Positions 30,817-41,284 of a stretch of DNA of 64,000 bases are shown in pieces. The notes under the pieces are model-generated. The model worked only from the letters and a program-made list of their open reading frames with translations. It did no database searches and had not been told where the DNA came from. The stretch's first letter is position 1; every line of letters starts with the position of its first letter. This DNA is from Porphyra umbilicalis. Its lineage: Eukaryota; Rhodophyta; Bangiophyceae; Bangiales; Bangiaceae. The translations under genes and the position numbers were made by a program. Location of the stretch: contig KV918799.1 of NCBI GenBank assembly GCA_002049455.2, forward strand, positions 105,140-169,139, read 5' to 3'.

Positions 30817-31692
30817 ACCCCCTCGGGGGGGCGGCGGTTGGCGGCGGAGTGGCGGTGTCGGCGGCCCGGAACGGCTTCGGGTCGATTGGGCGGTTTACGG
30901 CGAAGTCGGGGGCTGGGCTGTATCAGTACAGCCCTCCTCGGAATCGGGATCCGATTGTCGGCGGGCTGTACTGATACAGCCCGAGTCGGATTCGTGCCGA
31001 AATTCGTCGATCAAGTCGACCTTTCGCCGATCGAGTTGGGGGCGGCCGGTCGAATCGATGTCTACCGAACGTTTCGTCGGACGATCCGATCAACATTGGA
31101 CGACCGCGTCAATTCGATTTTCGGCTGAGCGGTAGCCGTAACGGCTGTACTGATACAGCTCCAGGCCCTTGCATCGCTACGAAGGCAGCGGCTTGCGTCG
31201 CCTTTACGCCGACTGGGTGGCGTGCGGCGGTCGGGCGGTCGGCTAAGGGCTTCTCCGATGCTGTCCGCGTCGACCGAGGCGGACTTGGCGGACATCGTTT
31301 TTTTTGTTTTAAGTGGCGGGGGGAGGGCTGTACTGATACAGCCCAGCTTCATGCGTCTCTACCAAGTCGGCGGTTTGCGTCAACTTTGCGGCTGTTAGGC
31401 GGCTTGCGGCGGCCTGGCGGTCGGCTGGCGGGTGCTCTGATGCTGTCCGAGTCGGCGGTTGTCGACTTGGCGGTGGGCGGTTTTTTGGCCCACATCGCGT
31501 TTTGCGGCCAAGTCGGGGAGGGGGGGTTCTGTATCAGTACAGCCCAAAACTGATATGGCTTCCCAAGGAGGGCTGTACTGCTACAGCCCGGGCCCGAGCA
31601 GCGGCGATCGGGAAGCCAAATCAAGCTGAAAGCCGGAAGCCGGGCTACCTTGCATCCGGACTCCGGAACCGTCACAATGTAGTTGGGGGGAG
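30817..31692. other. 3' untranslated tract of the copia element with about 180-bp degenerate repeats
   Basis: No coding frame. Diverged units of 180-200 bp start at the palindromes at 30963, 31143, 31325 and 31526; 31190-31310 and 31370-31500 share GGCGGTCGGCT, then GATGCTGTCCG(A/C)GTCG, then ACTTGGCGG. The last bases before the LTR (GTTGGGGGGAG) can serve as polypurine tract. A tract of about 875 bp is long for a copia 3' end. Confidence 0.7.
30915..31589. repeat. Array of six 20-bp palindromes
   Basis: GGGCTGTATCAGTACAGCCC at 30915-30934 and, in the other orientation, GGGCTGTACTGATACAGCCC at 30963-30982 and 31325-31344. Close variants are at 31143-31160, 31526-31545 and 31570-31589. Each has 8-bp arms (GGGCTGTA/TACAGCCC) around a TCAG or CTGA loop. 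Spacings are 48, 180, 182, 201 and 44 bp. The arms are conserved while the DNA between them has diverged. Confidence 0.88.
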
Positions 31693-32065
31693 TGCTGAGC
31701 ATGGCTCCGCAATTCCATTTGTCTATACTTACCCGGTTGAGCATTGGGACTCAGTTTTGGGTATTTACCTATGCACTTGTTGTATGTTTTGCACTTGTGT
31801 GTACTTGATTTGTTGGTCTCGTAGTGGGCACTCTCTGCTGGGGTGAGCTCGGGGGGGGGGACTTGTGTGGGGAGGTGCATGCCCCGTTCTGGGAGGTGCG
31901 CCGCGGCCCGCGCGCACTGAGAACTGAGGCACGTGGGTGTGCTCCGAGAGCGGGCTGCCCGACGACCTGTCCTGGTGCCGCCTGGGGTACATTAGGTGGC
32001 TGGACACGGCCCAGGACCTCAGCCATAGTAAAACAACGCACCCACTTGACCACACCGACTTCACA
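31693..32065 (+). repeat. 3' LTR of the copia element
   Basis: Begins TGCTGAGCATGGCTC and ends GACTTCACA, 373 bp; it has ten G in the run where the 5' LTR has nine. Confidence 0.92.
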
Positions 32066-32112
32066 CTCGCGCACAGCCCAAGTCATTCGAAAGTGTCTTG
32101 GCCGTGAGACCT
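32066..32112 (+). repeat. R2 repeat, right part, with right target duplication (CTCGC at 32066-32070)
   Basis: CTCGCGCACAGCCCAAGTCA and the following GTGTCTTGGCCGTGAGA match 32296-32342, the uninterrupted copy. Confidence 0.85.
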
Positions 32113-32234
32113 CTGTTAGCATCTACATGTTTTTGCTGACATTGTCCTGCATTGGATGACATTGGATGACATCTCACCCGTCCGACCTCTTCCACGAGTG
32201 GAAGCTCTTCGGGTCCTCGCCACACCAAAGTCCT
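32113..32234. other. Short spacer between R2 copies
   Basis: Contains a doubled ATTGGATGACATTGGATGAC near 32150. No coding region. Confidence 0.5.
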
Positions 32235-32345
32235 GAATCACTGCCAAGCGTGTGAGGGAAATGCCCTCAGACGGCCTCAAAGGCCCTTTTCCGGAGGCTC
32301 GCGCACAGGCCAAGTCATTCGGGAGTGTCTTGGCCGTGAGAGCTG
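32235..32345 (+). repeat. Dispersed repeat R2, uninterrupted copy
   Basis: Continuous version of the repeat split by the copia element: AATCACTGCCAAGCGTGTGA, CCTCAGACGGCCTCAAAGG, GGAGGCTCGCGCACAGGCC, GTGTCTTGGCCGTGAGA. Copies differ at roughly one base in eight. Confidence 0.82.
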
Positions 32346-32769
32346 TTCAACCCAGAATCGTGGTCGCATTAGAGACGCCCATCCTCGCTGTGGGTCTCTC
32401 TGGTGGCGTCGAGAAGGCACACCTGCGTGATTGGCAATTGTTTGACCACACGTCCAACGAATCATCTGCAATCAGTCCTGCACGGACTCGGTTTACTTCC
32501 TGTAGCCCCCCAGCACGTGGTCAAAAAACGTTCCTCGTGCTTGTTTACAGGCACGGCGACGCTCACTTGGGCCACTGGGCGCACCGGGGTGGATTAAGGA
32601 CCCACCCTAACGCTTGAGATGCAGATGAAATGATGTCCTAACCGGATCGGAGAACTCCAGCCGACACAGTTGTTGCGGATGGCCGGATGGTTGCACGCAT
32701 TTGCCTGCCTTTGGTACCAATATGGACTGACCTAAGGTCAGGTTGTCGGTCAAGTCCTCACGCTCCCAG
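32346..32769. other. Spacer without a recognised gene
   Basis: Moderate GC, no supported ORF. It lies between R2 and the truncated end of B2. Confidence 0.45.
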
Positions 32770-32949
32770 TCTTAGAATCGACCGGTCGCGGCCGAGGACA
32801 TTGCAGCAGAGAAATGACATATACGGACAAGAAAATGACAACGAGATGCAAACAAGTATTTCTTGGAGCACGTCGAGAGCCGTCCCGATGTCATGTACAG
32901 CGCTCGAGATGCGGTGCGATGCAGAAAATGACATCCAGATGCAGGTGGG

Positions 32950-34685
32950 CACGGCTGCCGACGATGGTCACTGCTGACACGTATTTCCTCCCCGTCAATA
33001 TCAATGACGAACGTGGAGGCATCCGCGTCTGCGTCGATGACCACAAAGGGTCCAATGGCTTTGCTTTGCAGCTTGTTTTGCCGATCGTGTTTGGTCGTGT
33101 ATACGTAGGCACCGATCTTGACGTCCGCATTGCGGGTTGCGATCCGATGGTCGAAGTTACGTTTGTAGCGTTGTTGCGTCTTACGCAAGGCCTCGACTAC
33201 GATGGGGATCTGCTTGCGCAGGCGGGCCATGAACTCGCGTTTGCGAGCTAGGGTTGAACCATCCTTGAGCGTTCCCTTATTGGTAAGCGGGGTGCCCGGG
33301 GGCAAGTTGCGAACCGTGAGGTTGGGGATCCGCCTTGGGATAACGAGCTCAAAGGGAGCGATACCCGTAGACCGGTGTGGTTGGCAATTATATGCCATGG
33401 TGATTACCGGGAGTAGCTCGTCCCGTCGTGATGGGTCGTCGGCGACGTAGTGTCGCAGCTGAGTAGCCATAGTACAGTTGTACCGTCCAACTTGCCCATT
33501 GGTTTGGGGATGATACGCCGTGGTGTGAACCGTTTCAATGCAAAGCAACTTCATCACAGCGATGAAGAAGTTCGACATGAACTGGGGCCCTTGGTCCGAT
33601 AGGATCCGGTCCGGGGGCCCGTAGGCGGACACCCACGCGTCGATGATGGCTGACGCCACGGACATGGCCGTATTTTGTTGTAAGGCGACACACTTGGTGA
33701 GCTTGGCGAAGCGGTCGGTGATAACCAAGATGAAGCGATTGCCCTTCTTGGAGGCCGGGATGGGCCCAAAGATGTCAACGGACAGCTCCGTGAGAGGGTC
33801 AGTAGCCAGGAACAGCGTCAAGGGCGTGGTGTGTCGCCGCAAGTCGAGGCGGTTTTGGGCACAAGTTGTGCACTTGGTGATGGTGGTGTGGATGTCTGTT
33901 ACCATCGAAGGCCAGTAATATGCCTTTCGCATGGTGTAATACATCCGGTTCATACCGGGATGGGCTGCCACTGTGGCGTGGTGCTCGAGCGTCAAGACGC
34001 GTTCGCGTAATGATTTTGGTATAACCAATTGGTTGCCGTAAGGCGTCCGGCGATACAGAGCGTGATGCTCGTTGCAGAAGAAAAAGGCCTTGGCCGTTCC
34101 GCGCTCCACGCGAGTGGACATCTCGACACAGTAGTCGTCTGTTTGTTGTGCTTCGAAAGCATCGTCGAACTCCACTGGTTCCGGTGTGTCGGTACCCGTG
34201 TACCTCCCCGTTCTTAAGCCGTTGGCCGTCTCGGCCAATGCCAGGCAAGGTATATCATCATGGATATCTTCTGGCGGCGCCACCGTAGAGGCGCGCGACA
34301 GGAAGTCGGGCAAGTGGTGCGATGCACCTGGTTTATATACCATATCGAATGTGTATTCGGAGAGGCGAAGTCGCCATCGTATCAAGCGGCCGCTTGAGTC
34401 AGTCGTGCTGTAGATCCAGCTAAGTGCTTGGTGATCCGTTCGGATGAGGAACCGTTGCCCATCGAGGAAGTGCCTCAACTTGAGGACAGCCCATACGACG
34501 CCGAGGCATTCGCGCTCCGTTGTGGAGTAGTTTTTCTCTGCAGAAGTGAGTCCTCGGCTCCAATATCCGACAGGATGAAGCAGGTCGCACTTGCCAGTAT
34601 CCCGCGGTGCAGTCGAGAGACGTGAACACCTGGGCATCTCCCAAGGAGTCGAGGCAGTCCTCCATTCGAGGCAAGGGATAAGCAT
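32950..34685 (-). CDS. pol: RNase H-integrase region of B2
   Basis: Minus-strand frame. RNase H connection features lie near its start (PVGYWSRGLTSAEKNYSTTE, then IRTDHQALSWIY). The integrase zinc-binding region reads HPGMNRMYYTMRKAYYWPSM, then CTTCAQNR. The core has LSVDIFGPIPASKKGNRFIL and LSDQGPQF, then NGQVGRYNCTM. It ends with the basic region before EIRVSSDHRRQP. No chromodomain remains. Confidence 0.85.
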
Positions 34686-35886
34686 CCTTCTTGGTGATGT
34701 TGTTTAACCGACGATAATCGACACAGAATCGGGCTTTGCCGTTCTTCTTTGGTACAATTACCACGGGGCTTGCCCAAGCACTATGGCCAGGGGCAATGAC
34801 GTTGAGCTTCAACATCTTGTTGATCTGATCAGCGATGATCTGCCATTTGAGCGGCCCGGTACGGTAGGGTTGGGCCCAGATGGGCAGAGCGTCTGGGGGA
34901 GTGACGATGGCGTGCTGCGTAGCACGGATGACACCTAGGGTTCCATCCCACATCGAAGAATGCGTCTTGAGTATGTCTCGAATCTGCTTGTGCAGGTACT
35001 CGGGGGCCTCACTGAGGTCAACGTCCTCGAGTGGGTCACGACTCGAGTCGTCCGATGAAGTATTGGTTCCATCTTTTGGAGTGTTGAAATCCAAGACGGC
35101 GGCCAACATCGGCCCTTGGTAGGGTTCTGCAAACCCCAAGGTTGAGTTCTTTCGAACAATGACTTGGTCTTTGCCAAAGTTGCATAACTTGACTAGGAAG
35201 GGTTCGTCGGTCTTGACGATGGCAAGGCCGCGGGCGACCGCCATTGACTTATGTCGGCATAACCGAGCGTTCGGTGTGATGGTAACCATACCAGGGGTGT
35301 CGCATGTGGCCATGATCCACTCCTCTTGTTGTCCGTCGACACGTACCTGTTTACAGGCTCTGACCCTTGCGGGTTTGTCTTGCCAATGGCGGTCCCAGGC
35401 ACTGTCGTTAAGACAAGCCAAGATCTGCGTTGGCCGAGGAGGCTCCTCTGTGCAGCGCACGTGTTCCTGCCAGACGATGTTACGCAAACGCGGCAAGATC
35501 GCCTCGATGTTTTGTTTAATGAACTTGGTGCCAAGGATGCACGAGACTGACAAGTTGTCGGAAACGAGGAATCGGTGAAATACACGTACACCTCCGTTGT
35601 CTACATACAGATGTATGGCATACTTCGTCACGAGACGATTGTTGTTGGCATCTCTGATGCGCGGAAGCGTGGTCAAATTTTCGGCGTAAGCCATCCAGTT
35701 CGCAGGGAGAACACTAGTTCGCACTATGTTCACCCCGGCGCCCGTGTCAAGTACAGGTCGGCAGCTTCGCATCACGCTCATGCACGGGCCAAGCGTGGCG
35801 ACGATCTCGTAGTGCCGTAAGGCACGGCGCAACAGTCTTGTTACCGTACTCTTTCGCGTTCCGCCGGGCAACCCCAAGTCGGGCAC
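34420..35886 (-). CDS. pol: Protease-reverse transcriptase region of B2
   Basis: Minus-strand frame with the protease motif VLDTGAGVNIVRTSVLP near residue 46, matching the end of B1. The N-terminal RT region includes WASPVVIVPKKNGKARFCVD and YPLPRMEDCLDSLGDAQVF. The RT continues in the next, overlapping frame downstream. Confidence 0.85.
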   Translation of the reverse strand: MPDLGLPGGTRKSTVTRLLRRALRHYEIVATLGPCMSVMRSCRPVLDTGAGVNIVRTSVLPANWMAYAENLTTLPRIRDANNNRLVTKYAIHLYVDNGGVRVFHRFLVSDNLSVSCILGTKFIKQNIEAILPRLRNIVWQEHVRCTEEPPRPTQILACLNDSAWDRHWQDKPARVRACKQVRVDGQQEEWIMATCDTPGMVTITPNARLCRHKSMAVARGLAIVKTDEPFLVKLCNFGKDQVIVRKNSTLGFAEPYQGPMLAAVLDFNTPKDGTNTSSDDSSRDPLEDVDLSEAPEYLHKQIRDILKTHSSMWDGTLGVIRATQHAIVTPPDALPIWAQPYRTGPLKWQIIADQINKMLKLNVIAPGHSAWASPVVIVPKKNGKARFCVDYRRLNNITKKDAYPLPRMEDCLDSLGDAQVFTSLDCTAGYWQVRPASSCRILEPRTHFCREKLLHNGARMPRRRMGCPQVEALPRWATVPHPNGSPST

Positions 35887-35999
35887 CCGGCCTAGGCGTT
35901 TTTCGAGTCGTCCACGGCGTCGGCTGGATGTTCGCGCTCGTCTTCTTCGACGTTACCGTCGGCAATGGCATGATCGCCGATAGGCGGTTGGCGACGCTC

Positions 36000-37538
36000 G
36001 CGAGGGCGATATGTTTCGGCTCACTGTGCGGCGATGTTCCCCGGCTGGTTACAATTGTAACAGATGTCAGCCCGATTGGCTTAAGGGACGGCGGCCCGCG
36101 GGGGCGGCGGGGTGCGAACCGGTGTGAACGGTCGCTCCGTCGTCGTCCGCTGGTCCTGTATCGCGTAAGCGACTTTGATTGCCGTTGGGCGGGTCATCTT
36201 GAGCTGCAAGCGCAGCTTGTTGGTGCCGTCCCAGTACATCTTGGCGGTAGCAACAGTCTCGGAGAGAGTCCTATCAGGGAATTGGTCATTCAAGACCCGC
36301 ACGTGCGCTTGCACAAGGTCCGAAAGACCAGTGATGAAGACGTCCTTAACGTCTTGGACGTCGAACAAACCGTTCGGGAGGTCGCATTGCGTTTCCACGC
36401 GGTGACCAAAGGCCGTGGGCGCCTCGTTGTCTTGTTGCTTCATCGTAATGATGTCTTGGTAGGCGTGAGCCATTGTTGCGTGTGTCACATCAATCGAAAG
36501 AAGCCAGTTGACAGCATATCCGTATGTACGGATGGCATAACGCTTACGTCCGAGGGTGCTGTTAAGCGCGCCAGAGAAGGCCATCTTGGCGTTGCCGGCT
36601 AGTCGAAAGACCATGAGCGGAAGGGCTTGACCGTGTGTCATCCCAGCCGCGTCGCACGCGCGGCGAAAGGTCGTTAAGAACGTGAAGATGCCCATGGGCA
36701 GGGCTCCCGTGAATGGCTGTTGCCTATGGAACGCTCCGTCTAAATGTTTGTTGAGACGATGCGACCGTTTTGCCTCCTTAGTTTTATACGTCAGTTGGCG
36801 GCGGAGCAGGAAGTACGTCCTGTAGTCCAGGAGTGTCTTGAAGCGGCTATTAGCCGGGCGGATCACTTTGATCCTATCGGCTTTTTCAAGTCGCTCCTTC
36901 TGTTTGGTGGGGGTCGCGGGGCGCTTGCGCGCGGCCGCGTCCGACTCGCTCGAGCTATCGCTCGTTGAGGACCCACTTGGGGGCGAAGGCGGGCCTGGCA
37001 GCCCGTGGCCATCGTCCGAAGAGGACGTGTCCGTCGCGTTGGAGTTGTCGTCGTCTGACGACGCCGGGCTTGACCCAGAGGCAGAATCATCGGAAGATGA
37101 GGAAGGCGCGGCGTTTGCCGGATCGTCCTTGCGGACAAACTTTTCTTTAGTCGCCTTGCTTGTCTTCTTGACATTCTTGGTCTTGTCGCCCGACTGGCGG
37201 CGAGACTTAGCCATACGGCGTTCCTCCTCATGGGAGTCTACCTTGCGCAGGGCCCCGACGTCGTCGACCAACTTGTCATTGGCTCGCGCCAGAGACTCGT
37301 TAGTCTGTTCTTGGGCCGTAAGGCGTCGCTGAAGTGCTTCAACGGCCGCCTTCAGGCTCTTCACCACCTGCATCTGCCCGGAGGCGGCTTGATCCGCAGG
37401 GATGGGAGGAGTAGGAGCACCGTCCGTTGGGGCGTCGGAAGCGGCAGGAGTGCCTTGTCCCCCGCCCGGCGGCCGGTAGCCAGCTGGCAACTTGCCGTCT
37501 CTGGCTCGCCGAGTGCCGCCGGTACCACCAGTAGACAT
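36000..37538 (-). CDS. gag: Gag region of B2
   Basis: Minus-strand counterpart of the B1 gag, about 90% identical by eye. It begins MSTGGTGGTRRARDGKLPAG and includes the coiled-coil-like segment and the acidic Ser linker. The zinc knuckle lies close to 36050. Confidence 0.85.
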
Positions 37539-37768
37539 CCTGGGACCTGAACAAAGTGTTCCGACTGGGCTAACGCCCTGCGCGCCAACGTCGAAGATCT
37601 CAACCGTGATGCCCCCGGCACCACGCCCATAAGTCGATGGCTTACGCCCCGCGCGCCAAGCGACCGTATCGACACCGTCACAATGCCACGAGGCAGCGAG
37701 AAAGTTCTCGGGAACACCGTGCCGCGAGCCACGATGAAGGCGAGGGTATCCCCTGCTGCTCCACCAAA

Positions 37769-38166
37769 TGTGGTATGAATAACGTTGGTGTAATTACCAG
37801 TGTACTGAGACCGACCGTAGCCAAGCAATAAAGCGAGTTCTATCGCCGTCGCGGCGAGGAAGAAAGACCTTTTGTTGAAGGGCATCCGATGGGGAGCCGG
37901 GTGGTGCCAACGACGGCGACCCCGGACCCACGGTGATTTAATATAAGCGAGGGCACCGGTCGATCGACCGTCCGATCACAAGCGATCGTAATGAGTGCCG
38001 GCAGACAGATAAGACAGGCAAGCAAACACAAAAATAAAAAAATGAACAATGCGGACGTAACCCCCCAAACGGCATGCCACAGACCAATTCCCACAATTCG
38101 TGATCTTTGGCCAGTCAAGGGGGCTACCTGTGGCCAATTGCCAATTGCGGACGAAGATATGCTACA
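37769..38166 (-). repeat. 5' LTR of B2
   Basis: On the minus strand it starts TGTAGCATATCTTCGTCCGC and ends ATACCACA, followed by TTTGGTGGAGCAGC. It contains TATATTAAA near 37945, a plausible TATA box. It is diverged from the B1 LTR. Confidence 0.85.
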
Positions 38167-38204
38167 CCACCCTCCTCGATCCTCGGGCGCGGTCGCAGAT
38201 ATCC

Positions 38205-38535
38205 TGGCCACATGCCACGGATCTCTGTCGCCCTCATACGTCGCGACCTCTCACGCAGTTCGCGTCTTTGTCTCCAGTGATAGTGTGAATCGATGCGTCG
38301 GTCACGCGTCAGAATCTGATCAGTGCATTGCGCCTCGATCGTGTTGCGGTCCTTGTTTTGCATTGTCGGTCGATGAAAGACACGTTTTACGTTCAAATTG
38401 ATTTGCGTCCAGCCAATGAGAGAGCCCGTAGCATAGTTCAAGCGTCCTGAAAAGAGTGCGCGTGCCGTATTTCGTCTTCGAATAGGACATGCGCGTTCTA
38501 TCGTGACACTCGGACTATCGAACCGAGTTGGAATT
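38205..38535 (-). repeat. Dispersed repeat R1, 3' part
   Basis: The reverse complement matches 47845-48165 from AATTCCAACTCG through GTGTCACGAT(A/G)GAACGCGCA and TCTCATTGGCTGG to CTCATACGTCGCGACC on the plus strand. Identity by eye is about 75-80%. Contains an ATTGG (inverted CCAAT) box. Confidence 0.78.
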
Positions 38536-38536
38536 A

Positions 38537-40649
38537 TTAGCGAAGCTCCTCTGTGAGACGGACAAGGAAAGAGCCCCTCCAGCTGTCCCAATAGGGGCGC
38601 TGATTGGTCAATCTGCCTTGATCCAGGTGGGATGCTTTCCGGGTTCCTGACCGTCCATTCTTACCTCGGAAGCGACACTTGCTCGATCTATTCTTTGTTT
38701 GGTGGTTGCTGGAGGTATTGTCCCTGACGCGTGTTTGGATCACTTTTCTCGCTATGGAGCATAGTGTCGTGGAATGTTGTCAGAAAAGAGATCTGAAGGC
38801 AGATCTGAAAAGACCGTGAGGAGGGCGTTCTTTTGCCTACGGCATGTGCTCCCTTTTTCTTTGTTCTTCTTGCCCTTTCTGTAGGCCGAAGTTGTGTTTC
38901 ACTGACGTCGTTTTGTTACTCCAGCGACGCGCAGATGAATCACTCAAAATTGGATTGATTACACGGGCTACTTGATAACTGATGGCGATCATGATTCTGA
39001 GCAGTCCGATCGAGTCCTCCGGATTGATGGTCCACCACGCGGACGCCGCGCCCTCCTGACCGAGTTGCTGCTGTTCCTCGCCAAGCGTCAACGCCCGCCC
39101 ACACCCCCTCCCCTTCCTTCCGCCCCTTCCTCCCGCGCGGCTCCCCTCCGCTTTCTTCCCCCCCGCCCCCCCCTAGACGTCTTCCGAACATTGACAGCGG
39201 CCGCCGGTGGGGGGCAGATGCCGGCAGCTTGATCGCAGACAGCTACGCTGTGGCCGTCGCCGGCGGTCGGCGATAGGGGGGCGAGGCGGCGGCGACGGCG
39301 GGGAAACGCGTCTGGGACGGGCGGGCGAGGCCGCGGCGACGGGCGGGCGAGGCCGCGACGACGGGGGGGCGTCGCGGGTAGGTACGAGGTGGGACGTATG
39401 AGGTGGGACCTGGGGCGGAGTTTGGGGCGGGGGGCATCGGGCGACGAGGCGGCATGCTGGTTTTTACCGCCGTCGAGCCATCTTGTGCGGACTAAGAGAT
39501 TGCAGGCAGTGTGGGGGACGTTAGGGGCGAGGGAGGCAGCGGCGGCGGCGAGGGAGACAGTGGTGGTGGGGGGGGGAGACTCATTCTCGGCAGATAGGCC
39601 GCGGTTTTTCGTATACACTTTTCATGTTGAGCCGCTGCTTGGCAAGTGAGGAGGCTGGGCAAGTGGGGAGGACCGAGCGGGAGCGAAGGTTGGAGCGGGA
39701 GGGTGCGGCTGGCGGGACTGTCGTTTTGCCTGTTGGCTGAGAGACAACGGCACAATGTGCCGACGCTGCCGCGAGAAAGCACGCGCGCTCGCCGACTGCC
39801 ACCACCTGGTGCGACCTTAATCCCGATCGATCGACTTGATCCGTAATGTTTCGGGCACTTTGACGCTGAGAAGCGCTTTGTGCGCTCAACCCATCGATCA
39901 CTGCCCTTTTTTTTCGAGCCTATGAGCGCAACTTGCTCCAACAGAAGCGTCTTCCCTAGAGCTTCCTGCAGGTATGTGTATTCCCTGTTCGGCTATATAT
40001 CGAGGCAACGGCGTTCGTGGGGAGAAAAAGCAATGGGCAAACAAGCTGGAATCGACGATTCTGGTGATCCACTTCGGGCGTCGTTGATCCAGAATCACGA
40101 CAGGGACAATACACTCCTCGCTGCATTTGGCGGATGTTGCTCTGTCGTATTGTGTTGGGAATGGAATTAGAATGAGAAGTGAGAGTGTGGCTTCGGCTGT
40201 TGTAGTTTTTGTCTGGAGGCTGTCCCCCCAGCTCGTGCTAGCGAGCCTCCAGTGTGGTGGTCCATTGCGAGGGCTCAGGATGGGTGGGGTGTGTGTGTGA
40301 TGACGGTGATGACAGAATGTGGTCATTTTACGTTTGGTTGTGGGGAGGGGGCGCTGGGGCGCCGCGGGCTGCGATGAGAGGTGCAGGGGTAGTTTGACCA
40401 GGACAAAAAAGAGTCCTGGACCAAAGCGGTTTCTCAACCAGAAGGCCGGTAGAAAAGGGGGATTGGGTGCCGGGGGACTGTCAACAACGGCGGGAAAGGA
40501 CGTGGGTGGCACCTGATAGCTCCGACGAAGAAAGCGGATCTTTGGCCAACGTGGCGACAAGAAACGTGCTTGGATGCTTCTCAAAAAGAGTTTGTCGGTT
40601 CACATTGGCGTGTAGTTCTTGCAAAACGTATTTGCACGAGCTTCGCTAA
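38537..40649. mobile_element. Candidate terminal-inverted-repeat element inserted in R1
   Basis: TTAGCGAAGCTC (38537-38548) is repeated inverted as GAGCTTCGCTAA (40638-40649). The two pieces of repeat R1 lie just outside (38205-38535 and 40687-40771), whereas R1 is continuous at 47.8 kb, which supports an insertion of about 2.1 kb. If TA is the target duplication, the inverted repeats proper are GCGAAGCTC. There is no recognisable transposase inside; the frames (for example minus 39898-40584 and 39088-39618) carry no known domain, so it would be non-autonomous. Confidence 0.45.
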
Positions 40650-40650
40650 C

Positions 40651-40676
40651 AGCCCCCCCTGCCGCTGGGGGGGGCT
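40651..40676. repeat. G/C-run stem-loop
   Basis: AGCCCCCCC and GGGGGGGCT form a 9-bp stem around a loop of about seven bases. It sits between the candidate TIR element and the next R1 piece. Confidence 0.55.
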
Positions 40677-40686
40677 TCTATTGATT

Positions 40687-40771
40687 TGAATTCGAGGAGG
40701 TGGTTCGACGTTCAATTGGGCACGTTCACATTGACACACAGCCGTCTGCGGCCTATTAAGAGAATTTAGAC
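40687..40771 (-). repeat. Dispersed repeat R1, 5' part
   Basis: On the minus strand it reads GTCTAAATTC(T/G), then TTAATAGG, then TGTCAATGTGAACGTGCCC, then CGTCGA(A/G)CCAC and CTCGAATT, matching 47771-47846. Confidence 0.75.
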
Positions 40772-40806
40772 ACGTTTCACCAATTATACAGACACGTTGT
40801 GATAGA

Positions 40807-40830
40807 CCGACATTGCTGGCTTTGCTCTCA
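40807..40830. repeat. Short dispersed repeat shared with 61512-61535
   Basis: CCGACATTG(C/G)TGGCTTTGCTCTCA occurs here and at 61512 in the same orientation, with a single difference. Confidence 0.6.
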
Positions 40831-40918
40831 GTACGTGGTACATTTTCGTGACGATGTTTGCTTGGAGATCTCGCGTTTCGCAAGTGTTTGTGAACGTCGA
40901 GCCGTTTGGACCCTCCAG

Positions 40919-41078
40919 GGTGAATGGTGAGGAAAAAACGCAGGTTCTCCCCGAGCGACCCAAACATGTACTGCGTCAGCGCGTACGAGGCGGCAAAGCC
41001 GAGAAAGGTGCGGCGGCGGGCAGACGCCGCGGCCGCCGCCGCCGTGGCCGCCGCCGCAGCGCCCGTCGGAAAGAGCAC
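40919..41078 (-). CDS. Possible downstream exon of the MFS transporter
   Basis: The minus-strand reading SARRRTFLGFAASYALTQYM and the following FGSLGENLRFFLT look like the start of the second half of an MFS protein: a basic loop, then transmembrane helix 7. It is in a different frame from the first-half exon (41285-41934), about 200 bp upstream on the same strand. The intervening sequence codes for a loop-like Ala/Pro/Ser-rich stretch with a stop, so an intron or a broken gene is needed to connect them. No further helices follow. Confidence 0.35.
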
Positions 41079-41284
41079 CGGCTCACCGGGCGGCTTCGGG
41101 GCAGTGCCGCCCGTTACAGGGCCAGAGTCAGAGTCAGCGGCGGTAGCGGCCGGGGCGACCGTGTCGACAGAGGGCGCGATGGCGTCTTCGGCAATCGGGG
41201 AAAGCTACATGCCACCGTCCGCACCGACAACCGACGGCAACAACTGCGGGGACGTGTCGTGCGCGTCGGCTGTGCCCTCCTCCC

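Larger units (their letters stand above)
26104..32065 (+). mobile_element. Ty1/copia retrotransposon
   Basis: A 5,962-bp element with LTRs of about 372 bp, a half-tRNA primer site, gag-protease-integrase (26632-28641), RT-RNase H (28792-30816), a long 3' untranslated tract with a palindrome array, and a short G-rich tract before the 3' LTR. Integrase before reverse transcriptase places it in Ty1/copia. The LTRs differ by about five substitutions and one length change in a G run (about 1.5%), so the insertion is fairly young. It looks nearly whole, with about one coding break. Confidence 0.94.
32770..38166 (-). mobile_element. Ty3/gypsy element family B, copy B2, lacking its 3' LTR
   Basis: Read on the minus strand: 5' LTR 38166-37769, primer site, gag 37538-36081 and a little further (zinc knuckle near 36050), protease-RT about 35886-34420, RT-RNase H-integrase about 34685-32950. 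The inner end is vague: element-like coding ends near 32950 (EIRVSSDHRRQP), and an open frame continues to 32772. No 3' LTR or second target duplication was found. It is a fossil with about three coding breaks. Confidence 0.88.

Noticed and set aside
30915-31589. CRISPR-like or integron-like repeat array
   Set aside because: Six palindromes with irregular, mutually related spacers inside a retrotransposon; no associated genes.
32770-32949. 3' LTR of B2
   Set aside because: No similarity to the B LTRs at 5883-6275 or 37769-38166 was found; the end is a truncation.
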